Origin: Sphingobium terrigena | GTDB lineage: Bacteria; Pseudomonadota; Alphaproteobacteria; Sphingomonadales; Sphingomonadaceae | Reading direction: 5' to 3' | Assembly: GCF_003591655.1 (NCBI RefSeq) | Contig: NZ_QVRA01000009.1 | Location: forward strand, 62,001 to 126,000 | Length of the DNA: 64,000 nucleotides | Shown: positions 18,655-27,196 of the stretch, piece by piece | Position numbering within the stretch: position 1 is the first letter of the stretch | How the letters are laid out: the number at the start of each line of letters is the position of its first letter | Position numbers and translations under genes: made by a program | Notes under the pieces: model-generated | Database searches by the model: none | What the model was told of the DNA's origin: nothing | Seen by the model: the letters and a program-made list of their open reading frames with translations, nothing else

Positions 18655-18722
18655 CGTGTTCCCGCGAAGGCGGGAACCCAGCCCTTCCCTCTGAACTGGG
18701 TTCCCGCCTTCGCGGGAACACG
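18655..18722. repeat. REP-like inverted-repeat hairpin, copy 1
   Basis: Two 27-base arms (18655-18681 and 18696-18722) are perfect inverted copies around a 14-base spacer. Each arm is itself a near palindrome with core TTCCCGCGAAGGCGGGAA. Two further copies occur in this window, all intergenic and directly after a gene. This looks like a sphingomonad REP/BIME-type element; it can also act as a transcript-end hairpin. Confidence 0.85.
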
Positions 18723-18742
18723 TCCGTTGTAAAGGATGTATC

Positions 18743-19810
18743 ATGCGCAACTATACCATCTCCGTCATCCCTGGCGACGGCATCGGCAAGGAAGTCATGC
18801 CCGAAGGCATCCGCGTGCTGGAGCGGGCGGCGAGCCTTTATGGTTTTACCATCGCGCAAAAGTGGCAGGATTTTGCCTGCTGCGATTATTATGCCAAACA
18901 TGGCCAGATGATGCCGGACGACTGGAAGGCGCAGATCGGCAAGCCTGACGCGATCTTCTTTGGCGCAGTCGGCTGGCCCAATACCGTGCCGGATCATGTT
19001 TCGCTGTGGGGATCGCTGCTCCAGTTTCGGCGCGAATATGATCAATATGTCAATCTGCGTCCCGTGCGCCTGATGCCCGGCGTCCCCTGCCCGCTGGTGG
19101 GCCGCGAACCGGGCGACATTGATTTCTGGGTGGTGCGCGAAAATACCGAAGGCGAATATAGCTCGGTCGGCGGCAAGATGTTCCCCGGCACCGATCGCGA
19201 GATCGTGATCCAGGAAACAGTGATGACCCGGCACGGCACCGACCGGGTGCTGCGCTATGCGTTCGATCTGGCCGCCACGCGCGACCGCAAGCATGTCACG
19301 TCCGCTACCAAGTCCAACGGTATCGCCATCACCATGCCGTGGTGGGACGAGCGGGTGGAGGAGATGGCCAAAAATTACCCGACCGTCACCCATGACAAAT
19401 ATCATATCGACATTTTGACCGCGCAGTTCGTGCTGAACCCCGACCGGTTCGACGTGGTGGTGGCGTCCAATCTGTTCGGCGATATCTTGTCCGACCTTGG
19501 CCCGGCCTGCACCGGCACGATCGGGGTCGCGCCGTCGGGCAATATCAACCCGGACGGCACCCATCCATCGCTGTTCGAGCCGGTCCACGGTTCCGCCCCC
19601 GACATTGCCGGGAAAGGCATTGCCAATCCGGTCGGCCAAATCTGGTCGGCGGCGATGATGCTGGAGCATCTGGGTGAGGCGGATGCCGCCGCCGCGATCA
19701 TGCGCGCGGTGGAAACCGTGCTGGCAGAACCCGGCCTGCGCACCGGCGACCTCAAAGGCAAAGCCAATACCGAGCAATGTGGCAAGGCGATTGCTGACGC
19801 CTTGACCTGA
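18743..19810 (+). CDS. Tartrate/D-malate dehydrogenase-like decarboxylating dehydrogenase (TtuC family)
   Basis: This protein of 355 residues is in the isocitrate/isopropylmalate dehydrogenase superfamily. It begins YTISVIPGDGIGKEVMPEG and carries WVVRENTEGEYSSVGG and the metal/substrate motif VVASNLFGDILSDLG, with HGSAPDIAGKGIANP. The pattern fits tartrate dehydrogenase/D-malate dehydrogenase rather than LeuB. It would oxidatively decarboxylate a 2-hydroxy acid with NAD and a divalent metal. It lies between an aldehyde dehydrogenase and an aminotransferase, so it probably feeds a carbon skeleton into central metabolism. Confidence 0.87.
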   Translation: MRNYTISVIPGDGIGKEVMPEGIRVLERAASLYGFTIAQKWQDFACCDYYAKHGQMMPDDWKAQIGKPDAIFFGAVGWPNTVPDHVSLWGSLLQFRREYDQYVNLRPVRLMPGVPCPLVGREPGDIDFWVVRENTEGEYSSVGGKMFPGTDREIVIQETVMTRHGTDRVLRYAFDLAATRDRKHVTSATKSNGIAITMPWWDERVEEMAKNYPTVTHDKYHIDILTAQFVLNPDRFDVVVASNLFGDILSDLGPACTGTIGVAPSGNINPDGTHPSLFEPVHGSAPDIAGKGIANPVGQIWSAAMMLEHLGEADAAAAIMRAVETVLAEPGLRTGDLKGKANTEQCGKAIADALT

Positions 19811-19933
19811 CATCAAGCGGCGCGGCATAATATGCTGCGCCGTTTCGCTAATACGGCCAGACACAGGCCCGCAACCGGCCAGATTGAGACTTTCCCGCTG
19901 CGGCACAAGGATAGGCTGCATCCCATAACCACC

Positions 19934-21337
19934 ATGGCGAGCACCCCGACGATGCACCAATCCAACCGATCCTTGCTGGACATCGACCGCGATCATTTGA
20001 TCCATTCGGTCACATCCTTCCGTGCCCATGAAGCGCGTGGCGCAACCATGCTGCAAAGCGGCAAGGGCATGTGGCTGACCGATATGGACGGGCGCGAGGT
20101 TCTGGATGCCTTTGCCGGGCTATGGTGCGTCAATGTGGGTTACGGGCAGGACAGCATTGTCGAGGCGGCGGCGGAGCAAATGCGCCGCCTGCCCTATGCG
20201 ACCGGCTATTTCCATTTCGGTTGCGAGCCTGCCGCGCGGCTGGCGGAGCGGCTGGTCGCCCTGTCGCCAGAGGGGCTGGACCATGTCTATTTCACGCTGG
20301 GCGGGTCCGATGCGGTGGACAGCGCGATCCGCTACATCACCCATTATTATAACGCGATCGGCAAGCCGACCAAGAAACAATGCATCGCGCTGGAACGGGG
20401 CTATCATGGGTCGAGCAGCACGGGCGCGGGGCTGACGGCGCTTGCCAATTTCCATCGCAATTTCGACCTGCCGCTGCGCTGGCAACATCATATCGCGTCG
20501 CCCTATCCCTATCGCAGCGATCTGGAGGGCGATGACGCCGCCATCATCGCCCGGTCAGTGCAGCAGCTGAAGGACAAGGTTGCGGAACTGGGCGCAGACA
20601 ATGTCGCGGCCTTCTTCTGCGAACCGATCCAGGGATCGGGCGGGGTCATCGTGCCGCCGGTCGGCTGGCTCAAGGCGATGCGGCAAGCGTGCGATGAGCT
20701 GGACATTTTGCTGGTCGCCGATGAGGTCATCACGGCGTTCGGGCGCACCGGGCCGATGTTCGCCTGCGAAGCCGAGGATGTGACGCCTGACCTGATGACC
20801 GTCGCCAAGGGGCTGACCGCCGGTTATGTGCCAATGGGCGCGGTGCTGATGTCGGATAAAGTCTATCAGGGTATTGCCGATGGCGCGGCAGCCGATGTCG
20901 TGATCGGCCATGGCGCGACCTATTCGGGCCATCCGGTGAGCGCGGCGGTGGGGCTGGAAGTGCTGCGCCTCTATACGGAGGGCGGGATTTTGGCCAACGG
21001 GCAGAAGGTCGCAGCGCGCTTCGACGCGGGCCTTGCGGGCATTGCCGACCACCCGCTGGTCGGTGACACGCGCGGGCGCGGCTTGCTGGGCGCGATCGAA
21101 CTGGTGGCGGACAAGGGGACGAAGGCGCGGTTCGACCCGGCGCTGAAAGTCGCCGACCGTCTGTTCAACGATGGCTATGCCAATGGCGTCATCTTCCGCG
21201 CCTTTGCCGACAATATCATCGGCCTGGCCCCGGCGCTGTGCGCGACGGACGCGGAGATGGACGAGATATTCGCGCGCATCAGGAAAACACTCGACGGCTT
21301 GCTCGAACAGGCCGATATTCGAGCGGCGCTGGGATAA
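19934..21337 (+). CDS. Class III PLP-dependent aminotransferase (omega-transaminase type)
   Basis: This protein of about 467 residues is in the class III aminotransferase family. Visible are DAFAGLWCVNVGYG, YFTLGGSDAVDSAIR, ALERGYHGSSSTGAG, the PLP-contacting acidic segment LLVADEVITAFGRTG and the Schiff-base Lys in TVAKGLTAGYVPMGAV. It would move an amino group from an omega- or beta-amino compound to pyruvate or another keto acid. The ATG at 19934 matches family length; an upstream ATG at 19832 would add about 34 unlikely residues. An Lrp-type regulator starts 20 bases downstream. Confidence 0.88.
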   Translation: MASTPTMHQSNRSLLDIDRDHLIHSVTSFRAHEARGATMLQSGKGMWLTDMDGREVLDAFAGLWCVNVGYGQDSIVEAAAEQMRRLPYATGYFHFGCEPAARLAERLVALSPEGLDHVYFTLGGSDAVDSAIRYITHYYNAIGKPTKKQCIALERGYHGSSSTGAGLTALANFHRNFDLPLRWQHHIASPYPYRSDLEGDDAAIIARSVQQLKDKVAELGADNVAAFFCEPIQGSGGVIVPPVGWLKAMRQACDELDILLVADEVITAFGRTGPMFACEAEDVTPDLMTVAKGLTAGYVPMGAVLMSDKVYQGIADGAAADVVIGHGATYSGHPVSAAVGLEVLRLYTEGGILANGQKVAARFDAGLAGIADHPLVGDTRGRGLLGAIELVADKGTKARFDPALKVADRLFNDGYANGVIFRAFADNIIGLAPALCATDAEMDEIFARIRKTLDGLLEQADIRAALG

Positions 21338-21357
21338 ATATAAGGGGGAACAAGGAC

Positions 21358-21852
21358 ATGTTGGGCGGACCCAGACTGGACAGGATCGACCTGAAAATCC
21401 TGACGCAGCTTCAGCAGTCGGGCCGGATCACCAATGTCGAGCTGGCCGATGCGGTCGGCCTGTCCCCCAGCCCGTGCCTGACCCGCGTGAAGCGACTGGA
21501 GAAGGCGGGCTATATCACCGGCTATGGCGCGCATATCAATCTGCACAAGCTGGGCGAATTTCTGACCGTCTTTACCGAAGTGACGCTGAGCGAACATCGG
21601 TCGGGCGACTTTTCCCGGTTCGAAACCCGCATCCGCAAGCTGGACGAGATTGTCGAATGTCATCTGGTCAGCGGCGGATATGATTATCTGCTGAAATTCG
21701 TGACGCGCGGCGTCGGCCATTATCAGTCGATCATCGAGGGAATGCTGGAAAGCGATTACGGCATCGAAAAATATTTCAGCTATGTCGTGATCAAATCGCC
21801 CTTCATCAAACATCATTATCCGATCCAGCATCTGTTCGGCGAGCAGCGTTAG
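21358..21852 (+). CDS. Lrp/AsnC-family transcriptional regulator
   Basis: This regulator of 164 residues has an N-terminal winged helix (LDRIDLKILTQLQQSGRITNVELADAVGLSPSPCLTRVKRLEKAG) and a C-terminal RAM ligand-binding domain (ECHLVSGGYDYLLKFVTR). It follows the aminotransferase by 20 bases with a strong AAGGGGGAACAAGG leader, so it is in the same transcript and probably senses an amino acid and controls this block. The start at 21358 is set by the ribosome binding site and by homology of the N-terminus. Confidence 0.92.
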   Translation: MLGGPRLDRIDLKILTQLQQSGRITNVELADAVGLSPSPCLTRVKRLEKAGYITGYGAHINLHKLGEFLTVFTEVTLSEHRSGDFSRFETRIRKLDEIVECHLVSGGYDYLLKFVTRGVGHYQSIIEGMLESDYGIEKYFSYVVIKSPFIKHHYPIQHLFGEQR

Positions 21853-21865
21853 TATTGAAGCGCAA

Positions 21866-21933
21866 CGTGCTCCCGCGAAGGCGCGAGTCCAGTTGAGATA
21901 GTGGGACTGGGTTCCCGCCTGCGCGGGAACACG
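21866..21933. repeat. REP-like inverted-repeat hairpin, copy 2
   Basis: The arms lie at 21866-21892 and 21907-21933 with the same 14-base spacing as copy 1. The right arm has the core TTCCCGCCTGCGCGGGAA. The left arm has drifted (CTCCCGCGAAGGCGCGAG), so the hairpin is imperfect. It sits just after the Lrp gene. Confidence 0.8.
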
Positions 21934-21967
21934 CTACTCCTTGGATAATATAGTTTAGGCTTCTTCC

Positions 21968-23116
21968 ATGACCGACATCACCGATCTGATCGAACCGCTT
22001 GTCGCCTTCCGCCGCGACATTCATGCGCATCCGGAACTGGGCTTTTGCGAACATCGCACCGCCGGGCGCATTGCCGAGCAATTGCGCGCGCTGGGGCTGG
22101 ATGTGCATGAGGGGATCGGGCGGACCGGCGTGGTCGGCGTGCTGCGCAACGGCACGTCAGGGCGCAGCATCGGTCTGCGCGCAGACATGGATGCGCTACC
22201 GATCGAGGAGCAGACCAATCTGCCCTGGGCCAGCAGGACGCCCGGCACCTTCCATGGCTGCGGCCATGACGGTCATGTCGCGATGCTGCTGGGCGCGGCG
22301 CAGCAACTGACGCGCAGCCGGAATTTCGACGGCACGGTCAACTTCTTCTTCCAGCCCGCCGAAGAGGGACAGGGCGGCGCGCGCGAAATGGTGAAGGAAG
22401 GGCTGTTCGAGCGTTTCCCCTGCGACCGGGTGTTTGGCCTGCATAACTGGCCAGACCTGCCCGCTGGCACGATCGCAACCCGGCCCGGCCCGATCATGGG
22501 CGCGGCGGACAAGTTCGAGATCGTGCTGGAAGGTCGCGGCGGCCATGCCGCCATCCCGCAGGATACGCCAGACGCGATCCTGGCGGCGGCCAGCCTGGTG
22601 ACGCAGATGAACACGATCATATCGCGCCGGATCGCGCCGACCGCATCTGCCGTGCTGTCGATCACGCAGATTCATGGCGGGCATACGCATAATGTGATCC
22701 CGGCAGAGGTCCGCATTGGCGGAACGGTGCGGACGTTCGACCCGGCGGTACAGGACAGGATAGAGGCGTCGATCCGCGAAATCGCGGCCGGTGTGGCGCT
22801 GGCCAACGGGCTAAGCGCTACAGTCGATTATCAGCGCTACTATCCTGCAACGATCAACGATGCGGAGGCGGCGCAGGAAGCGCTTGATGCCGCCGCGACC
22901 GTCGGCATAGCGCAACTGGCGCCCGACCCCGCCTTCACGTCGGAGGATTTCGCCTTCATGCTGCAAGCGTGCAAAGGTGCCTATATCTGGCTGGGGCAGG
23001 CCAAGCCGGACGGCGGCGCGCCGCTGCACAACCCGCATTATGATTTCAACGATGATGTGCTGGGGCTGGGTATCCGGCTGCATGTTGCGTTGGTCGAGCG
23101 ACATTTGGCGATTTAA
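21968..23116 (+). CDS. M20-family amidohydrolase (hippurate hydrolase / N-acyl amino acid deacylase type)
   Basis: This metallohydrolase of 382 residues has the typical N-terminus FRRDIHAHPELGFCE. Metal-ligand motifs are GLRADMDALPI, the HGCGHDGH segment and FFQPAEEGQGGAREMV; the dimerisation domain contains GRGGHAAIPQDTPDAI. It would hydrolyse an N-acyl amino acid to an amino acid and a carboxylate. A REP-like element lies between it and the Lrp gene, so it has its own transcript. Its position suits release of amino acids for the neighbouring aminotransferase and dehydrogenases. Confidence 0.9.
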   Translation: MTDITDLIEPLVAFRRDIHAHPELGFCEHRTAGRIAEQLRALGLDVHEGIGRTGVVGVLRNGTSGRSIGLRADMDALPIEEQTNLPWASRTPGTFHGCGHDGHVAMLLGAAQQLTRSRNFDGTVNFFFQPAEEGQGGAREMVKEGLFERFPCDRVFGLHNWPDLPAGTIATRPGPIMGAADKFEIVLEGRGGHAAIPQDTPDAILAAASLVTQMNTIISRRIAPTASAVLSITQIHGGHTHNVIPAEVRIGGTVRTFDPAVQDRIEASIREIAAGVALANGLSATVDYQRYYPATINDAEAAQEALDAAATVGIAQLAPDPAFTSEDFAFMLQACKGAYIWLGQAKPDGGAPLHNPHYDFNDDVLGLGIRLHVALVERHLAI

Positions 23117-23143
23117 CGCCACGGGGCTTGTGTGTCGATCTTG

Positions 23144-24043
23144 TCAAAACCAGAAACGCACGCCCATCACCAGACTCGTGGCTGAAGTGCCCTCCCCGGC
23201 CGCGCGCGCATAACGCGCGGTATCGCCCAGCTTGCGTTCCCAATGGACGCCGACATAGGGCGCGAATTCGCGGGTGAATTCGTAACGCAGGCGCAACCCC
23301 AGTTCGATGTCGGACACACCCGACCCGATACCCAGTTCCGGCGCATCCTGCGCAGACATGTTCATTTCGGCGGCAGGTTGCAGGATCAGGCGCTGGGTAA
23401 TGCGCTGGTCATAGCTGCCCTCCAGCCGCAGATGGGCGTCGCCCTTGTCGGACAGGAACGCCTGTGCGCCGACCTCGAACCAATAAGGGGCCAAGCCTTC
23501 GATGCCGACGACGGCGTAGGTGCGCTGGGGTTGCGGGCGGAAATCCTGCCGCACGCCCGCTTCGACATTGAACCAGGGGTTCAGCGCGCGGCTGTAGAGC
23601 GCCTGCACTTCTGCGCTTTCAAGCGGGCCGCCGACTTCGCCCTCACCTTCCGTCTTGAACGCGAAACGGTTGATGTCGCCACCGAACCAGCCTTCGCCTT
23701 CCCAGGCATAGCCATTCGCACCCTTGTGCGCGCGATATTCCAGGCGATCGAGCATCAGCTGCAAGAAGCGCATACCGCCGCTTTCCTTGATCATCGCGGC
23801 GCGGGCGCGGGCCATGGTGGCGGCGGGGTAGAAGGCTTCGGCAGCGTGATCAGTCGGGATTGGCGGGGCGACGCCCTGCGGCACGCTGTCGTCGGTTGAG
23901 GGCATGGCGTGACCAGCATGGGGGTCGGCGGGCGCTTGCGGCGCGGGCGGCGTCTGGTGCGCGCCCATCTGGCTATGGTCCATTTGCGCCAGCGCGGGCG
24001 TGGCCGTGCTGGCCAGCAGCAGGGCGGCGATCAGGCGCGTCAT
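23144..24043 (-). CDS. copB: Copper resistance outer-membrane protein CopB
   Basis: This protein of 299 residues has a signal peptide (RLIAALLLASTATPALA) followed by a Met/His-rich stretch (MDHSQMGAHQ, then DPHAGHAM). The CopB beta-barrel domain ends with GVRFWF, a typical terminal outer-membrane strand. It probably sequesters or exports copper at the outer membrane. The start overlaps the copA stop (ATGA), so copA and copB are co-translated. A longer frame start exists, but ATG 24043 begins a clean signal peptide. Confidence 0.92.
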   Translation of the reverse strand: MTRLIAALLLASTATPALAQMDHSQMGAHQTPPAPQAPADPHAGHAMPSTDDSVPQGVAPPIPTDHAAEAFYPAATMARARAAMIKESGGMRFLQLMLDRLEYRAHKGANGYAWEGEGWFGGDINRFAFKTEGEGEVGGPLESAEVQALYSRALNPWFNVEAGVRQDFRPQPQRTYAVVGIEGLAPYWFEVGAQAFLSDKGDAHLRLEGSYDQRITQRLILQPAAEMNMSAQDAPELGIGSGVSDIELGLRLRYEFTREFAPYVGVHWERKLGDTARYARAAGEGTSATSLVMGVRFWF

Positions 24044-25779
24044 GCCGCGTCCTCCGCGTGACGGACCGTGACGACGCGCATCATGCCTGTGTGCATGTGC
24101 ATCAGCATATGACAATGGAACGCCCAATCCCCCAGCGCATCGGCGGTCAGATCGAAACTGATCTTGCCGCCGGGCAACACATTGACCGTATGCTTGCGCG
24201 GATTATGCGCCGCATCCTCCCCGGTCAGCAGCTGGAAGAAATGGCCGTGGATATGGATGGGGTGCGGCATCATCGTGTCGTTGATGAGGGTGACGCGCAC
24301 CCGCTCCATATGGCGGAAGGCGATGGGGTCCGCTCCGTCGGAGAGCTTCACTCCGTCGAAGGACCACATATAGCGTTCCATATTGGCGGTCAGGTGAATG
24401 TCGATCGAGCGGGTCGGGGCACGAATATCCTCATTCGGCTCCAGCGCGCGCAGGTCGGCATAGGTCAGCACGCGATGGTCAACATCCTCCAGTCCCGTGG
24501 GCCGGTCCGCCGTGCGATCGGCGGGCATGGAGGAGAGAGTCGCCACCCCCGGTCCCATCGGCACATTGGGCGCGACCGAAGGGTCGAGCATCTTCATGCT
24601 ATGCCCCGCCATACTGTCATTGGCAGGTTGGGACAGGTCGATCACGCCCCCCTGCCCCATGTCCATGCCGGACATGTCCATCCCCATATCCTTCATGGTC
24701 AGCAACGGACGGGCGCGGAGCGGCGGGATGGCCGCGACCATGCCGATTTGCGGCGCCAGCGTCGCGCGGACCAGGCCGGACCGGTCGATGGCTTCGGCGA
24801 TCAGGGCATAGGCCTGTGCGTCGGTGGGCTGGACGATGACGTCATAGGTTTCGGCGATGCCGATCTGGAACTCATCGGTTTCGACCGGCTGGACATGCTG
24901 GCCATCGCACTGGACCACGGTCATCGCCAGGCCGGGCAGGCGCACGTTGAAATTGGTCATGGCCGACGCATTGATGATGCGCAGCCGGACCCGCTCGCCC
25001 GGCGTGAACAGCCCGGTCCAGTTTTCCGCCGTGCCATGGCCATTGACCAGAAAGCTGTATGTGGAGCCGGTGACGTCCGAAATATCGGTGGGGTCCATCC
25101 GCATCTTGCCCCAGTCGATCCGGTCCTTGAGCGGCTGGTCCTTGCCATTAAGCAATCCGGCGAGCGTCTGGCGCTGCATATTATAATAGCCGCCCGATTG
25201 TTTCAGGCGCTTGAGCTGCACATGCGGGTGGACCGGCGACCAGTCGGACAGGACGATCACATGCTCGCGCGTCGCCTGCACCGGATCGGCGCCTGCGGGG
25301 TCGATGACGATCGGACCATAATGGCCCATCGCCTCCTGCATCCCCGAATGACTGTGATACCAATAGGTGCCGGACTGGCGAATGGGGAATTCATAGGTGA
25401 AGGTTTCGCCCGGCGCGATGCCGGGGAAGCTGACGCCGGGCACGCCATCCATCTCGAACGGGACGATCAGGCCGTGCCAGTGGATCGACGTATCTTCTTT
25501 CAACTTGTTGGTCACGGAGAGGCGGACATTCTGCCCTTCGCGCAGCCGGATCAGCGGCGCGGGGACGGTGCCGTTGATAGTGACGGCATGGGCAGAGCGG
25601 CCCCCGGTGGCGAAATGGCTGTCGGCGACGGTCAGCGCGATGCTTTCACCCGACAGGAGGCCCGGCGCAGGATGCAAGCCATGGGTGCCGCTTTGCGCCC
25701 AGGCGGGGAAGGCATTGGCGAAGCTGAGCGCAGCCGCGCTTTTGAACAGGGTGCGGCGGTCGAGAGTCAGGTTGGTCAT
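24040..25779 (-). CDS. copA: Copper resistance multicopper oxidase CopA
   Basis: This exported multicopper oxidase of 579 residues has a twin-arginine-like signal (DRRTLFKSAAALSF). Copper ligands are visible in all expected places: HWHG at 100-103, HSH at 142-144, HPIHIHGHFF near 505 and HCHMLMHMH near 557. A Met-rich loop (MKDMGMDMSGMDMGQGG, near 360) is typical of CopA/PcoA and binds Cu(I). It would oxidise Cu(I) in the periplasm. The gene starts 6 bases after the sigma-factor stop, so sigma, copA and copB form one operon. Confidence 0.95.
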   Translation of the reverse strand: MTNLTLDRRTLFKSAAALSFANAFPAWAQSGTHGLHPAPGLLSGESIALTVADSHFATGGRSAHAVTINGTVPAPLIRLREGQNVRLSVTNKLKEDTSIHWHGLIVPFEMDGVPGVSFPGIAPGETFTYEFPIRQSGTYWYHSHSGMQEAMGHYGPIVIDPAGADPVQATREHVIVLSDWSPVHPHVQLKRLKQSGGYYNMQRQTLAGLLNGKDQPLKDRIDWGKMRMDPTDISDVTGSTYSFLVNGHGTAENWTGLFTPGERVRLRIINASAMTNFNVRLPGLAMTVVQCDGQHVQPVETDEFQIGIAETYDVIVQPTDAQAYALIAEAIDRSGLVRATLAPQIGMVAAIPPLRARPLLTMKDMGMDMSGMDMGQGGVIDLSQPANDSMAGHSMKMLDPSVAPNVPMGPGVATLSSMPADRTADRPTGLEDVDHRVLTYADLRALEPNEDIRAPTRSIDIHLTANMERYMWSFDGVKLSDGADPIAFRHMERVRVTLINDTMMPHPIHIHGHFFQLLTGEDAAHNPRKHTVNVLPGGKISFDLTADALGDWAFHCHMLMHMHTGMMRVVTVRHAEDAA

Positions 25780-25785
25780 GCCCCT

Positions 25786-26361
25786 TCATACGCGGGGCGC
25801 GGCGTCATCCCTCAAACTTTCCGACAATTTTGCGCGCGCGCGATAAAGGCGGGTTTCGACCGCTTTTTCGGTGAGGCCGAGCGCGGCGGCGGTGTCCGCC
25901 TGACTCATCGCCTCGATCGTGCGGAGCAGCAGCACATCCTTGAGCGCAGCGGGCAACGCGGCGATGGCAGCGTTGATGCGCACGAGTGCGGCCTGCGATT
26001 GCAGCGCCTGTTCCGGGTCTGGCGCAGCGTCGGCAATGTCGCCCGCTTCGTCGATCGGGCGCGCAAAGGCAAAGAAGCGCCGCACCGCACGGCGACGGCC
26101 CCAGTCGCGGCATTTGTTGAGCGTAATCCGCGCGATCCAGCTGCGAAACGGCCGCGCGCCGTCATAGCGGGCTAGTGCGGCGAAGGCGGCAATGAACACT
26201 TCCTGCGTAATGTCTAGCGCTTCGTCGCCATCGCCGACATGGGCGCGGGCGAGACGCCACACCGCGTCGCGATGCCGCCGCATCAGTGCGCCATAGGCGT
26301 CCTGATGCCCGGCCAGCGCGCGCGCGGCCAGCGTCCTGTCATCGGGTTCGGCTACGTTCAC
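25786..26361 (-). CDS. ECF sigma factor, CnrH-like
   Basis: This ECF sigma factor of 191 residues has region 2 at about 35-100 (DITQEVFIAAFAALARYDG, FRSWIARITLNKCRDWGRRR) and region 4 at about 130-185 (LPAALKDVLLLRTIEAMSQADTAAALGLTEKAVETRLYRARAKL). The GTG start at 26361 overlaps the stop of the CnrX-like sensor gene. Gene order (small membrane protein, CnrX-like sensor, sigma factor) matches cnrYXH. It is placed directly before copAB, so it probably drives this operon and the divergent copCD from the matching promoters at 27078-27103 and 27139-27164. Confidence 0.9.
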   Translation of the reverse strand: MNVAEPDDRTLAARALAGHQDAYGALMRRHRDAVWRLARAHVGDGDEALDITQEVFIAAFAALARYDGARPFRSWIARITLNKCRDWGRRRAVRRFFAFARPIDEAGDIADAAPDPEQALQSQAALVRINAAIAALPAALKDVLLLRTIEAMSQADTAAALGLTEKAVETRLYRARAKLSESLRDDAAPRV

Positions 26362-26798
26362 CGGGGGGCGGGCTGGGTCAGTGCCTTGACGACGGCGCTG
26401 TCAAACTGCGCCGCCTGATCGGGACGCAGCACCGCGCGCATCGCGAAAATATGCTGGAGTGTCTCCTTTTGCAGCGCGCCCATGACATGATGGGTGCGGT
26501 CCACGGCTTTGCCCACCTGCGGGCCATAGCCATGCTCGGCGGCAATCGCCTGCGCCAGCCGCGCATTGTCGGCACGCATTTCTGCCTCCAGCGCTTCGCG
26601 GCGCATGGCAAAGGCGGCTTCGAGCGCGTGGATGCGCTGTTCCTGTGCCGCGTCGAGCGTCAGCTTCTCATGCAGCAGCGCATGGACTTCGCTTTCGACG
26701 CGGGGCGGCGGCGCGATCCAGACGCGCGCGACCAGCACCGCCGCCAGCGCCGCGGCGAAGGCGATCAGCGCGACGAGCAGATAGCGCTTCAAGCTCAT
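26358..26798 (-). CDS. CnrX-like periplasmic metal sensor
   Basis: This protein of 146 residues has one N-terminal membrane helix and an alpha-helical periplasmic domain. From memory of the family, the CnrX metal ligands are His42, His46, Glu63, His119 and Met123. Here residues His39, His43, Glu60, His116 and Met120 occur at exactly the same spacing, offset by three (VHALLHEK, HALE, LQHIFAM). The MGALQKET segment is also family-typical. It should sense a periplasmic metal and release the sigma factor through the membrane partner encoded upstream. Both neighbours overlap it by 3-4 bases. Confidence 0.88.
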   Translation of the reverse strand: MSLKRYLLVALIAFAAALAAVLVARVWIAPPPRVESEVHALLHEKLTLDAAQEQRIHALEAAFAMRREALEAEMRADNARLAQAIAAEHGYGPQVGKAVDRTHHVMGALQKETLQHIFAMRAVLRPDQAAQFDSAVVKALTQPAPR

Positions 26799-27049
26799 TG
26801 GCCGAGCAGGCGCGAGGGTGCATAATCCGACATGCCGATCGGCGCAGCTTGGGCGGGCGCTGACGGCACGATGCTGCCTGCCCAGCCGATGCCGAGCGCC
26901 AGCAGCCCGGCGAACATCATGCTACGCAGCGCCACGCCCCGTTCACGGCGGCGGGCAACGCCCTGCATCACCACGCCGTCCATCTGCTCCAGCCGGGCGT
27001 CGACCGGCATCGCCCGCATCTGCCCCAGCAACTGATCGAGATCACTCAT
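26795..27049 (-). CDS. CnrY-like candidate membrane anti-sigma factor
   Basis: This small protein of 84 residues has an N-terminal cytoplasmic part of about 40 residues (MSDLDQLLGQMRAMPVDARLEQMDGVV), one membrane helix (MMFAGLLALGIGWAGSIV) and a short periplasmic tail. CnrY-type anti-sigma factors have this size, topology and position as first gene before the sensor and sigma factor. The assignment rests on topology and context rather than motif identity. ATG 27049 is preferred over 27070 because GGGAAG lies just before it. Its promoter is the minus-strand TGAGGG-N16-CGTA site. Confidence 0.75.
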   Translation of the reverse strand: MSDLDQLLGQMRAMPVDARLEQMDGVVMQGVARRRERGVALRSMMFAGLLALGIGWAGSIVPSAPAQAAPIGMSDYAPSRLLGQ

Positions 27050-27077
27050 CTTCCCATACTCCATCCTCATCGCGGCA

Positions 27078-27103
27078 TACGCGCGGCGCGCGCTTATCCC
27101 TCA
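27078..27103 (-). promoter_or_regulatory. Candidate ECF promoter of the cnrYXH-like/copAB operon
   Basis: Read on the minus strand, TGAGGG (27103-27098) is followed by 16 bases and CGTA (27081-27078), 29 bases before the start of the CnrY-like gene. The same two elements with the same 16-base spacing occur on the plus strand in front of copC. CGTA-type -10 elements are common for ECF sigma factors. This is the expected site for the sigma factor encoded in the operon, implying autoregulation. Confidence 0.65.
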
Positions 27104-27138
27104 CCCGATGGCCCAGGAAAAAATCATGCACCTGTGAT

Positions 27139-27164
27139 GAGGGGTCGGGCAAGTCCATGCGTAA
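27139..27164 (+). promoter_or_regulatory. Candidate ECF promoter of copCD
   Basis: TGAGGG (27139-27144), 16 bases, then CGTA (27161-27164), ending 33 bases before the copC start. It mirrors the minus-strand site 35 bases away. The pair lies in the short divergent region between the CnrY-like gene and copC, so one sigma factor could turn on both operons. Confidence 0.65.
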
Positions 27165-27196
27165 TATCGCCTAACCACCATCATGGAGAAGCACCG

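Noticed and set aside
18655..18722. Inverted repeat considered as insertion-sequence ends
   Set aside because: The arms are only 14 bases apart with no transposase between, and similar hairpins recur after other genes.
17876..20056. Long minus-strand frame of 726 codons
   Set aside because: It runs against the SSADH, tartrate-dehydrogenase-like and aminotransferase genes, crosses the REP hairpin and has no recognisable domain.
23117..23143. Searched for a terminator between the convergent amidohydrolase and copB genes
   Set aside because: Only 27 bases lie between the stops and no stable hairpin with a T-run was seen.
23860..26175. Long plus-strand open frame of 771 codons
   Set aside because: It is antisense to copB, copA and the sigma gene, whose motifs are clear; it has no family likeness and reflects high G+C third positions.
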